A DNA stretch of 64,000 nucleotides. Source: Gnetum montanum (taxonomy: Eukaryota > Streptophyta > Gnetopsida > Gnetales > Gnetaceae). The notes beneath the pieces are model-generated. The model searched no databases and had not been told where the DNA came from. It worked only from the letters and a program-made list of their open reading frames with translations. Positions 1-11,039 of the stretch are shown piece after piece (the stretch's first letter is position 1; each line of letters starts with the position of its first letter). The DNA lies in contig MNCI01029492.1 of assembly GCA_015680685.1 (NCBI GenBank), forward strand, positions 1,691,427 through 1,755,426, written 5' to 3'. Position numbers and translations under genes: made by a program.

Positions 1-1420
1 TGAGGTCCTTATTGATAAATTCCACACCATCATAAATTTCATGCCTTCAGAACTAGTTGAATTACCCTAGAACCCTTTAACAATCGTTCAGATGTCCTTA
101 GTTTATATTGTTTAATTTCAAAGAGATATTAAAAATTCGGTACATTCTCTAAGTGCCCTAACTTCAATAAAAATATATATGCATGACCCCCCTATGCTAA
201 TCAACATTATTTACAACTGTTCACGCAGGGGAAGTTTTTCAAATTTCTCTCTACGACTTGCGATTGCACGTCCCTTGCTTTCATATCCATAACTCACTCG
301 CTGGTACTCCGATTTTCATTCTGTTTGAACCTACTTAAACCTGGAGTGTTCAGCTTAGTCATGGGGGAGGGGGCACATGCCGAATAGTGCATAAATGTTT
401 TGAAATTTATCATCGCCCGAAGGACATCTTTAAGGGTAATTAGTTATAAAATTAAGAATAGAATGTGTCAAAAATAATTTTATCCCCTTAGTTATACCAA
501 GAAATTAAATTTGGAGACCACCTAAGCAAAAAGGACTCAACATTATAATATTTTAGGGACATGTTCTTCCAATAATTAACATCAGACAGAAATAAAGTAA
601 ATCTATTAAGACAAGTAGTAAGGTATAACCTAACTTTGGTAACAACCTTACTAACCCCGTGTGATTGCAGATGGTCCCGAAACGTGGACAACAGGAAGGT
701 CGTGCTCAAGGTGCGATTGAACGATCTCAGAGAGGTGGAAGACATGATCCCACCAGACAACATGCAGAACAGGAGGAACAATCATTTAGCATTCATCAAG
801 AAGATCCTCCTACCATACGGTCTGGGTAGGCAGAAGTAGGAGATACCCTCTCTGAAAGTGATGCTTGGTACTTAGGGGAAATGTACCAATTTTGGCACAA
901 TAAAGAAGAAGGCACCATGGTTAACATTTTTGGTGTGACTATTAATTTCTCTGTTCAAGCCATTTTGGAAGTATTAAACCTTCCGAATATAGGGTCAAAG
1001 GTTATTCAAAACCAAGCAACTTAATAAACTGTTGACAGAGAATAAAAGGGTGGCAGAAGAAAAAGAGAAGGCTAATTGGGCTGCCTCTATGGCACAAGTG
1101 CAAACTTACATGCACGCTAAGGCACTCAAGGCCTTACAAGAGGAGAAACTTCAGTCCATACTTCAACGCTATCAAATCCTAAGACCTGGAGTGCAAGAAA
1201 AGGGAAAGACACCTATGGAGGAGTCACCGCCACCAGGAACTACATGAGTTCCAAATTTTTGTAAATATTCTGTGTGTTGTGTCTTTGTTTTGTTTTCTCT
1301 CCACACTGCGGCATGAATCCATTCTATTCAGTTAATAATCCCATACCTATCCGTTATGTAATCAATGAAGCTTATTCTCTCTGTAACTCGAGGACGAGTT
1401 TTCATTCAATCGTGGGGGTA
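1..1420 (+). mobile_element. Athila-like element A, 3' internal part (5' part lies left of the window)
   Basis: This stretch ends in a polypurine-type tract (gtgggggta, just before 1421) followed by an LTR starting TGATGAG, so it is the downstream internal region of a plus-strand Ty3-gypsy element. Bases 1-670 have no coding frame. They contain a block near 345-375 (gtgttcagcttagtcatggg) that recurs near 3390-3410 in element B ahead of the same reading frame. The 3' reading frame follows at 671-1247. Gag and pol are outside the window. The family call comes from similarity to element 1, which has a tRNA-Asp-type primer site and an Athila-type pol. Confidence 0.8.
671..1247 (+). pseudogene. 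3' reading frame of element A, large internal deletion
   Basis: The ATG at 671 begins MVPKRG and directly follows a splice-acceptor-like tgattgcag. The frame reads through a glutamine-rich segment containing SFSIHQE (same motif in element B), a TAG near 830, then DAWYLGEMYQFWHNKEEGT and a hydrophobic stretch ending LEVLNLPNIG. This middle part resembles what I remember of the 'putative plant transposon protein' domain. After about 1020 the sequence jumps, in another frame, to the C-terminal coiled-coil part (1032-1247), which ends EESPPPGTT. Element B has about 2.1 kb more between these two parts, so A carries a large internal deletion. Function is unknown. No signal peptide or membrane segment is seen, which argues against an envelope protein. 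Confidence 0.65.
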
Positions 1421-2430
1421 TGATGAGTCATGAATTTGCTGGTTGTGATATCGTAGCCGTGATATCACAGTCATGATATCACAGCCCTATTGTATCGGTA
1501 GTTGTGATATCACAGCCCTGTTGTATCAGAGTCGCGATATCGCATGGGCCACGATATCGTGTACGCAATATCGTAGCCGATGCGATATCGTATCCCCCGT
1601 GATATCGCGTACACGATATCGCGTCTTCCCCTGCGATATCGTGTAAGAGGCGGCTTTCCCAGTTTTGGGGATCCCAGTTTAGAAGTAGCAAAGCTCTAGC
1701 AGTTTGATCCCTCCAGAGTTAGATTTTTTCCTGTGTCTGCCCGTAGTGTGGTGAATGTAATTGTACGGTGTCTTTATTTGAATGTGTCATACTTGGACAC
1801 GCACATGATCAGCAATAAAGATCGAGATTACTTCATCATTACAGCATTCACTTTGTCATTTATTTATTTATTATTTATTTAATGTTATTTACTATTTTCT
1901 CTCTCTCACCCTTAAACTCCTAGAACACGGAATGAGTACGACTTGATTACGAGCATTTAAGTGTGACTGCTTGGTAGCCCAATGATGTAGTTAAGATCTA
2001 CGCTTGGTAACCCAGTGGAGTATTTGGGATCTATTCTTGGTAATCCCAGTGACATACCTGGGATCTACGCTTGGTAGTCCCAGTGGTAGTGGTGCACGAG
2101 GTCCAAGATGTGTACGGTTGATCAAGGAATCGGTTGCTCATCGCACTTAGGCTAGATTAGATTCTCTTACCCTTTTCCTCCCAGCTTAGCTTAGTTAATA
2201 TTCTTTTCCATTGCCTTTAGGAGTAGCGTAGAATTAGAACACATCATACACCTCACTCTAGACTAAACCATACGTGACAAATGCAATACTAGTCCAGGTG
2301 GGAAGACAGTGAACTGCGACCTAAGGCTAACTATCTAGGTGCCACAACTAGTCCATCTGCGGAGTTTGACCAGATCGCGTGTGCGACACTCGTTTCGTAT
2401 GGTTGAGTGTAGGGGTACCTCGCCACTCAC
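1421..2430 (+). repeat. 3' LTR of element A
   Basis: The LTR starts TGATGAG right after the polypurine tract and ends with the family's U5 terminus (gtaggggtacctcgccactca). It lacks the last bases of the usual TCATCA end. U3 holds a dense array of GATATC motifs. The place where other family LTRs have ctataaataagagg reads gtgtaagagg here, so the TATA box is lost. U5 contains the family motif 'cttggtaatcccagtg' repeated several times at 2005-2095. At about 1 kb it is the longest LTR of this family in the window. Confidence 0.85.
1437..1650. promoter_or_regulatory. U3 array of palindromic GATATC modules
   Basis: About a dozen GATATC hexamers, often extended to CGATATCG or TGATATCA, are packed into roughly 200 bp just upstream of the expected transcription start. 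Sparser versions lie in the U3 of elements 1 (21727-21770, 30404-30450), B (6740-6815) and C (2707-2778). Position and self-complementarity suggest binding sites for a dimeric factor or a fold-back structure. The function is inferred, not shown. Confidence 0.6.
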
Positions 2431-2786
2431 TAAGGAAAGCATTAAATAACTAAAAATAACATTAATTAATCTATTTTGAATGCTACAAGGTTTATCACAA
2501 AGTTTGTCTTTATTGCCGTACACAAGGTGTGCTCAGGTACATAATGCTCGAATAAAGATCCATTCACTTTATGACTCCTACTACGGGCATGCAGAAGTAA
2601 TTCTAACTCTAAGAGGGAGAAAAGGCAAGAGTTTGGGTAAGGGACTAAGACTAACTATGCAAGCCAAGTGCACCCACCTCTTATTTATAGGTAATGAGGT
2701 AGGACACGATATCGGGTATCCAACATCGCATGGCAAGCTCCGATATCACGGATTCAATATCACGGCCCCGATATCGCGTTTCATCA
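2431..2786 (-). repeat. Minus-strand LTR fragment C, apparently cut by element A
   Basis: Read on the minus strand this matches U3-R-U5 of element 1's LTR: TGATGA start at 2786, GATATC modules, ctataaataagagg near 2690, the 'gtaggagtcat..agtgaa..atctttatt' block and the 'aataaagacaaac' block. It stops mid-U5 exactly where the LTR of A ends. The simplest reading is that A inserted into C and the rest of C lies left of the window. At 2787 there is no polypurine tract, so C was probably a solo LTR inserted in element B. Confidence 0.65.
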
Positions 2787-3784
2787 CATGGTTATAAAAG
2801 GGCATTAAGGGCTGGATCCTACTTTGGGAAGGATCCACCTATATAATTATTGTATCTTATACCTACCAAGCAATTGCACATCATCTTGAACCTTCTAGAC
2901 AACAATAAACACTTTTCATATCACTTCAAAATATTTGTTCTACAAATATGAATTCATTACTCGTCTCACCCAACTTATAAACTTCTCTTGCCTAGGAATC
3001 CTTCTACATGAACTTCAAATGACAAATTTTTAATAGAATTATGCATATTTTCATCATCCAAACCCTTTGAGCCACCTTAAAACCTTCCAAACATCCAAAA
3101 GAATTAATTTTTCCAATCAGACCCTTTTGAAAGATGAATTTTCTAAGGCTCCAATATTAGTTCATCGATATCAAATCCATCCTGATATCGGATCCCTAAT
3201 ATCAAGTTCCTCAAAATCTATATATATTAGTGAGACTTAGAGAAAATTTGTTCATTCTTTCTCATTTGATGCAAGGAAGATTTTCCAAGTTTCTTCTATG
3301 GAAAAGAGCTCTAACCTCCTAGCTTTCCCAAGCCAGAACTTGATCACTATCACTTCAATATTCATGTTTTTTCAATCCATTTGATCACAAAGTGTTCAAC
3401 TTAGTCATGGGAGGGTACTAGTGAGGAAAATCTAAGTCAATTTCTTAGAAAATCCTAACACCCAGAAGATATTTTTAAGGGTCAGTATGAAGAGGAAGTT
3501 GAAATTTTAAAGAATAAATCAATCCTACTAATGCCAAAACACTTACATAATGTTCCTAAGGAACCATAAGCATCAATATAAGCAAGCCATACATAAAGAT
3601 AAAATGAATAATTGTGAGGAATTATAAGAATCCTAACACCTATGGGGTAACTTTTTGAAAATTCTTCTAACTCTTCAATCATGATAAACTAAGAACTTAA
3701 TGAAACTAAGGGTATGAGTAAGGTATAAATCCATTTAGAACACATGGAAATACCTTAGTAATTTTGAAATCTTAATGGTTGTAG

Positions 3785-6507
3785 ATGGCCCCAAAAAGAG
3801 GAGGAGCATAAGGAGGACCATCGCAAGGAGCAAGCAAATGACCAAGAGGCCAAGGAAGAGGCCAAAATGAAGAACAAGACCCAGGATACAAGGAGCAGGA
3901 AGCCCAATCATTTAGCATTCATCAAGAAACTCCTGCTACAAGACAATTGGTCCAAGAAGATGTAGTAGCACCACAAGATCAAGGACAATGTCTCACATTG
4001 TCACAAGACTACCTCCAAGCCATCCAAGAAAGATCCATATTGATCATGATCATCATGGAAATTAACTTTGGCCCATTCATGGCATTTGTTCTTGAAGTGG
4101 TTATGATCAATTCTATCAAAAAGTGGTGAATGGTATCTTGGTAAAACATACCAATTTTGGCACAACAAGGAAGAGGGTACTATAGTCAATATTGAAGGAA
4201 TTTCAGTCTCATCTCAATCAAGGTAATTTCAAAAGCTCTGAATATACCAAATTAAGGAGCAAGGTTAGCATATCTATCCACTAGATCTGATCCTAAAACT
4301 AGAAAGTTATGGCTAAAATGGGCTTATGGCAAAGAAGATAAAGGCTATAATAAAATAACTCTAAAGGAGAAGATATAGTCTAAAATTGGCACGTATTATA
4401 TGTTTCCAACAAAAGGACTCAACCTATTATCAACTTATGCAACTAGAGGAAGTGCAATTCTGATGGGAAAGTACAATGTCAACCTTGCACAACTTTATTT
4501 CATGGAGATTCAGGAGCAATTTGAAGAAGGGGAGCTAACACTACCATTTCATTACCTTATCAAGAAATTGTGCAAGCACAGGGAAATCCTAGGATACATC
4601 AATGATGTTCCTAGGAGAGCCTAGAATGCTTCATATGCTAAGTTTCTCAAACTAGCACCACCCAAGAAAGATTAGGATGATGAATAAGAACAAAAAAAGA
4701 ACAAGATCAAGAGTAATAGCAATGACAAGATTGACAAGCCGGACCTAGAAACCCACAGCAAGGGCAGCAACAGCCGTAGGTTCCACCACCACTATCATCG
4801 TAGGACTATTGACTATCGATGAGCCATCTACAACAGATCATAGAAATAATTAGTTAAGGAATCATAGAAGAGGCTAGTCTGTATAAGATCATTAACAATG
4901 CCATTAGATCCATAATTTTAGTTGATCCTACAAGTGGACAAATTTCATTGCAGTTAGGAGAAGAGGTGTGGTCACAACAGATCTTTGGGCATGCTACATC
5001 ATTCCAAGTCACGCTAGAGACAAGAGAGGGAGCCACAATAGTAGTAATGTAGTATCAAGATGTAGCTGAAGCAACAGAGGTGATCACTAATCACATCAAA
5101 GAATCATTCAATGTACATGTTGTACCATTGATAGAACTCACTAGAACTAAGGATGCACAAATGCTAGCCAGAACCTCAATGACTCCTACAAATCATGAGG
5201 ATGCACTTGATCGACTGTTGCAGATAGGGCAAGTAATGACAACACTCTTTGACATTTTGAGTGATGTCACTATAGTGCAGTTAGAATTGATCACCACTAA
5301 AGGAAAATTGATCATAGCAAAAACAAGGACAAAACATGCAAAAATAGAGATTCTAAAACTACAAGAAGAGCTTACAGCCCTAAGAGCTAAAAGAAAAGAT
5401 CCCACATAATTTGTTGCATTGACCATATTGAGAAATTCAAAATAGAGTAGATTGAAAAATTGATTCAGAAAAATAAATAATTAGAAAATGAGAAGGTGAA
5501 AGTGATATGAAATGCCCCTATAGATGAAGCATAGATGTATGCACATGTGAAGGTACTTACTGCTATACAAGAAGAAAACAAACAACTTGCTACTGACAAC
5601 ATGAGGTTGACAATAGTAGAAACGTAGAAAAACATTCTAGAAGAAAGTATCTATCAGTTGAGAGAGTAACTGATGAGGGTCAACTAGGATATGAGCTACC
5701 TTACAAGAGAAAACATAATCCTCTCTATGGAAGATGTATGTGTTATTAGATAGAAATCAATAATTGAAATCAACACATGGAAAAATGAGGCAAAGAAGCA
5801 TGAAAGGCTCAAAGAGCACTTCCAAGACCAAGTGGACATGTATACAGATAAATGAGAAAGAGATCCAGATGGAAAAGGCCAAAATCACTTCTATTATAGC
5901 ACAAAATCCTTATTGGCAACTCATCTTGGACATCATGACCCATACCTATCAAGCAGACGTAAAAAATAAAGAATTGCAAATAGAGGACTTGAAAGAATAC
6001 ATGGTGTTAGTAAACCTCTTTTATGCTAATTTGGTCACGTTAACAGCAAGTAGGCCCAAAAACAAGCTAGAATAGCAAATAGCAGCCACCTATGCCTTAT
6101 ATGAGAAAGAGTTTGTAGACCAAAAAGATTCTTTGTAAAAAATCCAAGTAGCAAACTCAAAACTAGAAACAGTGAAGGTTGGCTATCATGGGTAAAAATA
6201 TGTAGCAAAAAACCTGACCAGAAAACTCTCAGACTATCATGAATTAAGAGAAAAGTCTAGAGCATTTAAGGAAGAAAGAAGGCAATTCACATCCTCTTAC
6301 GTCAAGGAAAATCAAATGTTTCCACAACTACCATGTCCATGGCACATGCCAACTCCATCAAACATTGGTTCATTAGCATGGATAGTGCATGATTCCAGAA
6401 TGGAAGAAGAAAACATTCAAGAACTTCTAAACCAATATAAATTTTAAAAGCTTGATGATAAGGGAAAGAAACTAATGGAAGAGCCACCACCACCTAAAAC
6501 AACTTAA
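3785..6507 (+). pseudogene. 3' reading frame of element B (MAPKRG... protein), longest copy on the plus strand
   Basis: The start ATG follows ggttgtag, a splice-acceptor-like end. The product begins MAPKRGG, is glutamine-rich over its first 80 residues (SFSIHQE present), and then has EWYLGKTYQFWHNKEEGTI, matching element A. This first third resembles the putative plant transposon protein domain, recalled from memory. The rest is lysine/glutamate-rich with heptad-like coiled-coil segments (5080-5410, 5760-6075) and a proline-rich end (EEPPPPKTT). About 907 codons would fit, but the frame is broken by many TAG/TGA codons and several shifts. It lies between pol and the 3' LTR, where Athila elements carry an env-like frame, but no hydrophobic anchor is visible. 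Function is unknown. Confidence 0.65.
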
Positions 6508-6714
6508 GACTACATCAAGCTTTGCCAGATTTTGTTCTTTGTTTTGTAAAGTTATCATATGATGAAATGTGTCATTTTTGTAAACTCCACTATGGCATTT
6601 ATGACTCATCTATATAGAATTAATGTAGTGTCAATCTACTTCCCAATTTTTTAAGGGACTTTATCCTCACTTTTTTTTAACTCAAGGATGAGTTTTCAAT
6701 TAGTCATGGGGGTA

Positions 6715-7598
6715 TGATAAATCATAGTTTTCTAGGCTATAATATCAAGCATTCGATATTGAAGTCGTGATATCAAATCCACAATATCGAAGCCCAAAAT
6801 ACAATGTTGGATATTTGATATTTCTAATTTGTGTAAGGCCTATAAATACAACACTTAGGTGCGCCATCCATGAGAGATTCATTCAAAGTAGTTAAACTCT
6901 ATCAGTTTGTTTACTTGATTTTAGTACTTAGCACTTAGCAGTGTATGCCCATAGTATGATGTCTTGTAATTAAAAAAAGTCTTATTCGAGTTTGATGTAC
7001 TTGGACACATTGCATGCTTGAAAATAAAGATCAAGATTACTCTACATCATTGCAACATCACTTAGTCTTTATTCTTTTCACTTAGTTTAATGTTTAGTAT
7101 TTTCATTAGTTAATGATTTACTTTCAGTGCATTTTATAATTACTATTGTTAAGAAGAATGAGTACGACTGATCTCAAGCACTTAAGTGTAGTTACTTGGT
7201 ACCCCAGTAGTACTATCACGTGGTACACCCAATAGTGTGGTACTTGGTAATCCCAGTAGTAGTTACATGAAGTTCAAGATGTGAATGGAAGGTTAGGACT
7301 GGATGCTCATTACATAGGCTAGATTATATTTGTTTACTAGCACTTAGATTTAGAAACTACTACACTTACTTCATGTTAGCTAGGAGCACTATGGCCAATA
7401 CAACATCATCTATCATATACCTCATCGTGAGTTAAACCATATGCATCGTCTTTACAAACTCACATGGGAAGATAACAATCGCGAACTCTAATCAATTACT
7501 TGCATAATCACATTGCCTTGTCTACAGAATTCGACCGAGATCATGTGTGAACACTCATATCTTGTATGGTTGCATGTTGGATACTCCACTGCTCATCA
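6715..7598 (+). repeat. 3' LTR of element B
   Basis: The LTR starts TGATAA (family TGATGA, one change) right after the polypurine tract 'tcatgggggta' and ends TCATCA. U3 has decayed GATATC/GATATT modules and a cctataaatac TATA box near 6839. U5 has the 'cttggtaatcccagtag' motif near 7240. Length is 884 bp. Confidence 0.85.
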
Positions 7599-8105
7599 AT
7601 CTCCAACTTTTTATTTTTCGTAACTATAATAAAAGTGCAAGCTGCATCATCTTGCACCATGTTGAGGAAGTTTTTATTAATCCATGTGCTTTTGCAAGCC
7701 ATAGTTTCAACTACTTGCTAGGCTTTTGCAAGCCAAAATTTCAACATTAAATGAGGCTTTTTGTAATAGCCATTATCATCAAAAAGGCCATATTTCAACA
7801 TCAAACAAGGCTTTAGAAGCATCTCAAACAAGGCTTCCATAAGTATCTCTAATGTTATGGTTCCCATGGTTGTGATAGTGGTGCAAGTCGCATCATCTTG
7901 CATCATGTTGAGGAATTTTTTATTATCCACCGTGCTTCTGAAAATCATAGGTTCAATTGCTTACTAGGCTTCCAAAAGCCAAAATTTCAACATTAAACTA
8001 GACTCCTAGAAGTAATCATTACCTACTAGAAGCCTAAATTTCAACTTCAAATAAGTCTTCCCGGAAGCATATCTAACTTTCCAATTACCATGGCTATGAT
8101 TGAGG
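7599..8105. repeat. Tandem repeat of about 246 bp, two diverged units
   Basis: Two units begin at about 7635 and 7881 (gtgcaagctgcatcatcttg / gtgcaagtcgcatcatcttg). Within each unit the phrases 'aatttcaacatyaaa' and 'aggctttnnnaagc' recur at shorter spacing, so the unit itself is internally repetitive. A related stretch lies at 51254-51690. There is no coding frame. This is the sequence into which element B's 3' end abuts. Confidence 0.6.
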
Positions 8106-9267
8106 TGTGATGTCACAACCTAAAAATTGCATAGATTTAATTATTTAATTTAATGCATGTAAATAATACTTTAAAGCTATCAAATGCATTTCAATAGATT
8201 AGATATAATTTTCTTGGTTAAATCAGAAGATTATATTATTATCATTATATTTATTATTATTATTGTTATTGTTAGTTTTCTACATAAGTGAATATAATCT
8301 ACTTGCTAGAGTTAAAGTTTTGTATCTTTTTTTTTTAATTATTATTTAAGCACAATGATAGATCTACTATATATTTTATGATTAAATCTTGAAATCCAAT
8401 TATCCTTGAAAGTTTTTCTTTTTCTCAGCTAGCATGCCTTTATAAGTATTTGGCTATACATATTTTATTCGTTATGCACATTCAATTATGTATATTTAAT
8501 CTTTATTATGAAAATTCAATTATGTACATTTATTCTTTATTATGAACATTTAGTCATGCATCTTTTATTCTCATTATGCACGTGATTATATAATACTCAT
8601 TTCATGGAGCAATATTAAACCCTGATCCTACCTAGACCATATCCCTTATTACTTTTTGTCATCAAACTAGAATTTGAAGGTCATTTTTAATTATAATTAA
8701 ATATTTCATAACTCAGTTTTGTTAAGGAAGTACATTAGGATGATGTCTTAGCTAGAATTTAACCTTACCAATGTGTCAAAGGCATTCAAAAACATTAACT
8801 TGTAAGGTGGATGAAGGAAAATCTACCTTGATTTTCTCCACCATGGATATTCCTACCTTCATTATGCTATCTTGGATTCTTATTCTTATCTATATTATAT
8901 TTTCTCCCATACTTATCCACACCAAAAATAAACTACCTTATCCCCTTTTATTTTTGGTTTATTTTTGTAACCCAAGTAGTATATAAGAAGCTTTAAGGGA
9001 ACATGCTTGATATGACACAACACAACAATGGCCAATGCCTAAGATGCAATCCTCCCCTGCAATTCCTCTCTATTGTACTCATTCATTCCCTGTGTCCTTC
9101 AATCTTAAAGTTATGCTACTACTAATGATCTAAGAACTAATTTTTGTTAAGGTTTTTTACCTTGAAGATTTTCCCTAAGATAACTCTATGTCTTGTCAAT
9201 TTCTACATTATTCTTCATTTTACCAAAAAAAATTATTAATATTGTATGCAAGAGACTAGGAATAACA
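8106..9267 (+). repeat. Probable 5' LTR of the copia element
   Basis: The right end is well supported: 'aataaca' ends at 9267 and is followed after two bases by the primer-binding site, the usual copia spacing. The left end is a guess at TGTGATGTC (TG..CA rule), where the tandem repeat stops. A tatataag TATA-like box lies near 8980, about 290 bp before the right end. The rest is AT-rich and without a frame. Confidence 0.45.
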
Positions 9268-9269
9268 AT

Positions 9270-9285
9270 TGGTATTCAAGCAAGG
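9270..9285 (+). other. Primer-binding site, initiator Met tRNA type (copia)
   Basis: TGGTATTCAAGCAAGG matches the common plant copia primer site TGGTATCAGAGC in nine of its 12 bases. It sits two bases after the LTR end. Confidence 0.7.
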
Positions 9286-9332
9286 TTCCACAAAAAATAG
9301 TTTTTCTTTGTCTAAGTGTTTGTAGGGGAATC

Positions 9333-9511
9333 ATGATCAACTCTTCAACCAAATTTGAGATTGAAAAATTCAATTAATCCAATTATGAACTATGAAAGAT
9401 CTAGATGGAGGATCTTTTGATTGAAAAAGATCAACACAATGCAATCTCATGCATGAAGCCAAATAAATTTTTTTATGAAGAATGGAAAATATTGAACTTA
9501 AAAGCGATAAG
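9333..9511 (+). pseudogene. copia gag, N-terminal fragment
   Basis: From ATG 9333 the product reads MINSSTKFEIEKFN, the typical start of a Ty1-copia Gag (FxIxKFNGxNFxLWK). It continues to EEWKILNLKAI. Stops have replaced residues of the conserved NGxN..LWK part (TAA, TAG). The frame is cut after the codons for KAI by element E5 and continues at 12816, where the host again reads ISTI. The ATAAG bases at the joint are present on both sides, as a target duplication should be. Confidence 0.7.
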
Positions 9512-10602
9512 TAAAGATCACAAACTTAGAAAGGGACATTGAATAAGTTTCCCAAACAAAGGTGATTAGCCACAAAAACCACATCGAAATTTTACATGGT
9601 TCTCCAACTTGGGTACATCCACACTCAAAGGGTAGAATCCTTGCACACCTCCAAACTAGTTTCTCTAAAATGTGGTTTGAAGGGTACCACACCCTATACA
9701 AGCTCTGATTTCCACACCAAAGTGTTTCATCACTACAAAACTACTCAATTCCATAAGGTCCTAACTAGCTCAAAATATATTTTTAAGGATCCCACAACCT
9801 TTACAAAATTGAGCTCCACTCTAGAGTGTTTTGATGTTGCACAAACCCTTAATCCTATAGGATCCTAACAAGCTCAATTATGATGCCTTATTACAAGAAG
9901 CACATTAACCCTGTAGGGCTACAAAAAAAAAAGAAAGAGTGTAACTTAACTTACATATTCTTGTACTTTGAAGCACAGTTCTACAAATAATCGATCAAAT
10001 GATATGACAAATGAGGTACATAAGTACAATCACATAGAGTAGACAATGATTGGTTTGATGTTGATAATTCTTGCATAATTTCCAAGAGTTTGATGTCTTC
10101 TTATAGCCTCAAAGTTTTCAAAAACACCTCAGAATTCATGCAACAACTAACTAATGGCTAGTGTAGACATCTCCTTCAATATTAGGACATCTCTCTGAAA
10201 TCAGCTCCAACTCTGGGAAGACATCTCCTTTTTGGATGGGACATCTCTAAGGAGATGTCTTCTTTAGAAAGGAGACATCCTCTATTTTTGAGAGACATCT
10301 TCTTTTGATAGACTTTCTTTTAGCCAAGACATCTTCTGTTCATTGGAGATGTCTTCTCAATTTTTTAGCTCTTGTTCCTAAGGCTTTCTCTTGTTGCTTT
10401 AGCTTCCTCTCGATCCTTGGAACATCTTCATTTAGCTTCTAATATTCATACTTTTCCATGCTCTCATCTTGCCCATGTAGTCTCCTCCTTAACATCTCTT
10501 CATAGATCTCATTTCTTGAGTTCTCATTCTTTCCTTGCAAAATCATTACATCTCACAATTCTATGTTCTTTCTTAAGGTTTTAACATACCAAAAAGTTAA
10601 CA
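9512..10602 (-). repeat. 3' LTR of E5 (full length, about 1.09 kb)
   Basis: The U3 start TGTTAACTT lies at 10602 on the minus strand, next to the polypurine tract complement at 10603-10617. The other end is fixed by the target duplication and reads TAAAG on the plus strand, so the usual TG/CA terminus has mutated. Bases 10037-10602 match 12257-12810. Bases 9512-10036 have no partner because the other LTR is truncated. A run of AAAAAAAAAA occurs near 9922. Confidence 0.7.
10165..10350. promoter_or_regulatory. U3 array of AGACATCTCC / GGAGATGTCT inverted modules in E5
   Basis: The 10-mer agacatctcc, its complement ggagatgtct and variants (gacatctct, gacatcttc, gacatcctc) occur about ten times in under 190 bp. 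One pair forms the near-perfect inverted repeat gacatctctaaggagatgtc. The same array is present in the partial LTR at about 12385-12590. It lies in the U3 part of a minus-strand LTR. Confidence 0.55.
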
Positions 10603-11039
10603 ATCTCCCCTTTTTTGATGATTTCCACAACTTAAGTGAATGGGTGAGTCGATAAACAATAACAATAGCCAATAAAAATATTCAGACATATAAATTCCAT
10701 TGGCAACCAAGGTTATCACTAAGATAATGGTTCTAAAGCTCAAGGCATAAGGTAGAGATTACATGAAATCTAAAATGAAACTAAACCATCCAAAGACAAA
10801 ACCTATCTTCATAATAATGCAACAAAATACATGGTACATAAGCATGATCTATCCATAGCATAATTTATCCACAAAAACTATCCACAATGCATATGGTGGC
10901 TAAAATATCCTTAACATGTACAAAAGCCACATGTGTGAAAATCCACAACAAAAACCACATAAGTATACATCAAGATGTCTCCCCATTTTTAAACATTATC
11001 AAAAAGAAGATAGCACCTGAGGACCCTAATCACTGGCCT

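Larger units (their letters stand above)
2787..7598 (+). mobile_element. Athila-like element B, 3' half
   Basis: The sequence from 2787 resembles the post-pol non-coding region of elements 1 and 4 (the 'cctactttgggaaggatccac' block near 2817 matches blocks near 29620 and 49068). Then comes a reading frame at 3785-6507, the tail 'ctcaaggatgagttttcaattagtcatgggggta', and the 3' LTR. Bases 2787-3784 hold no convincing coding frame. Gag and pol are not in the window. Confidence 0.75.

Noticed and set aside
3785-6507. Calling the third reading frame an envelope gene
   Set aside because: No signal peptide, no hydrophobic anchor and no cysteine pattern were visible; coiled coils and a Pro-rich tail dominate. 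Left as unknown.
7599-8105. CRISPR-like array
   Set aside because: Repeats are long, diverged and without unique spacers; the context is eukaryotic.
8320-9250. Host promoter or small RNA gene in AT-rich sequence
   Set aside because: Position just before a copia primer site makes it LTR sequence; I saw no tRNA-like fold or snRNA box.
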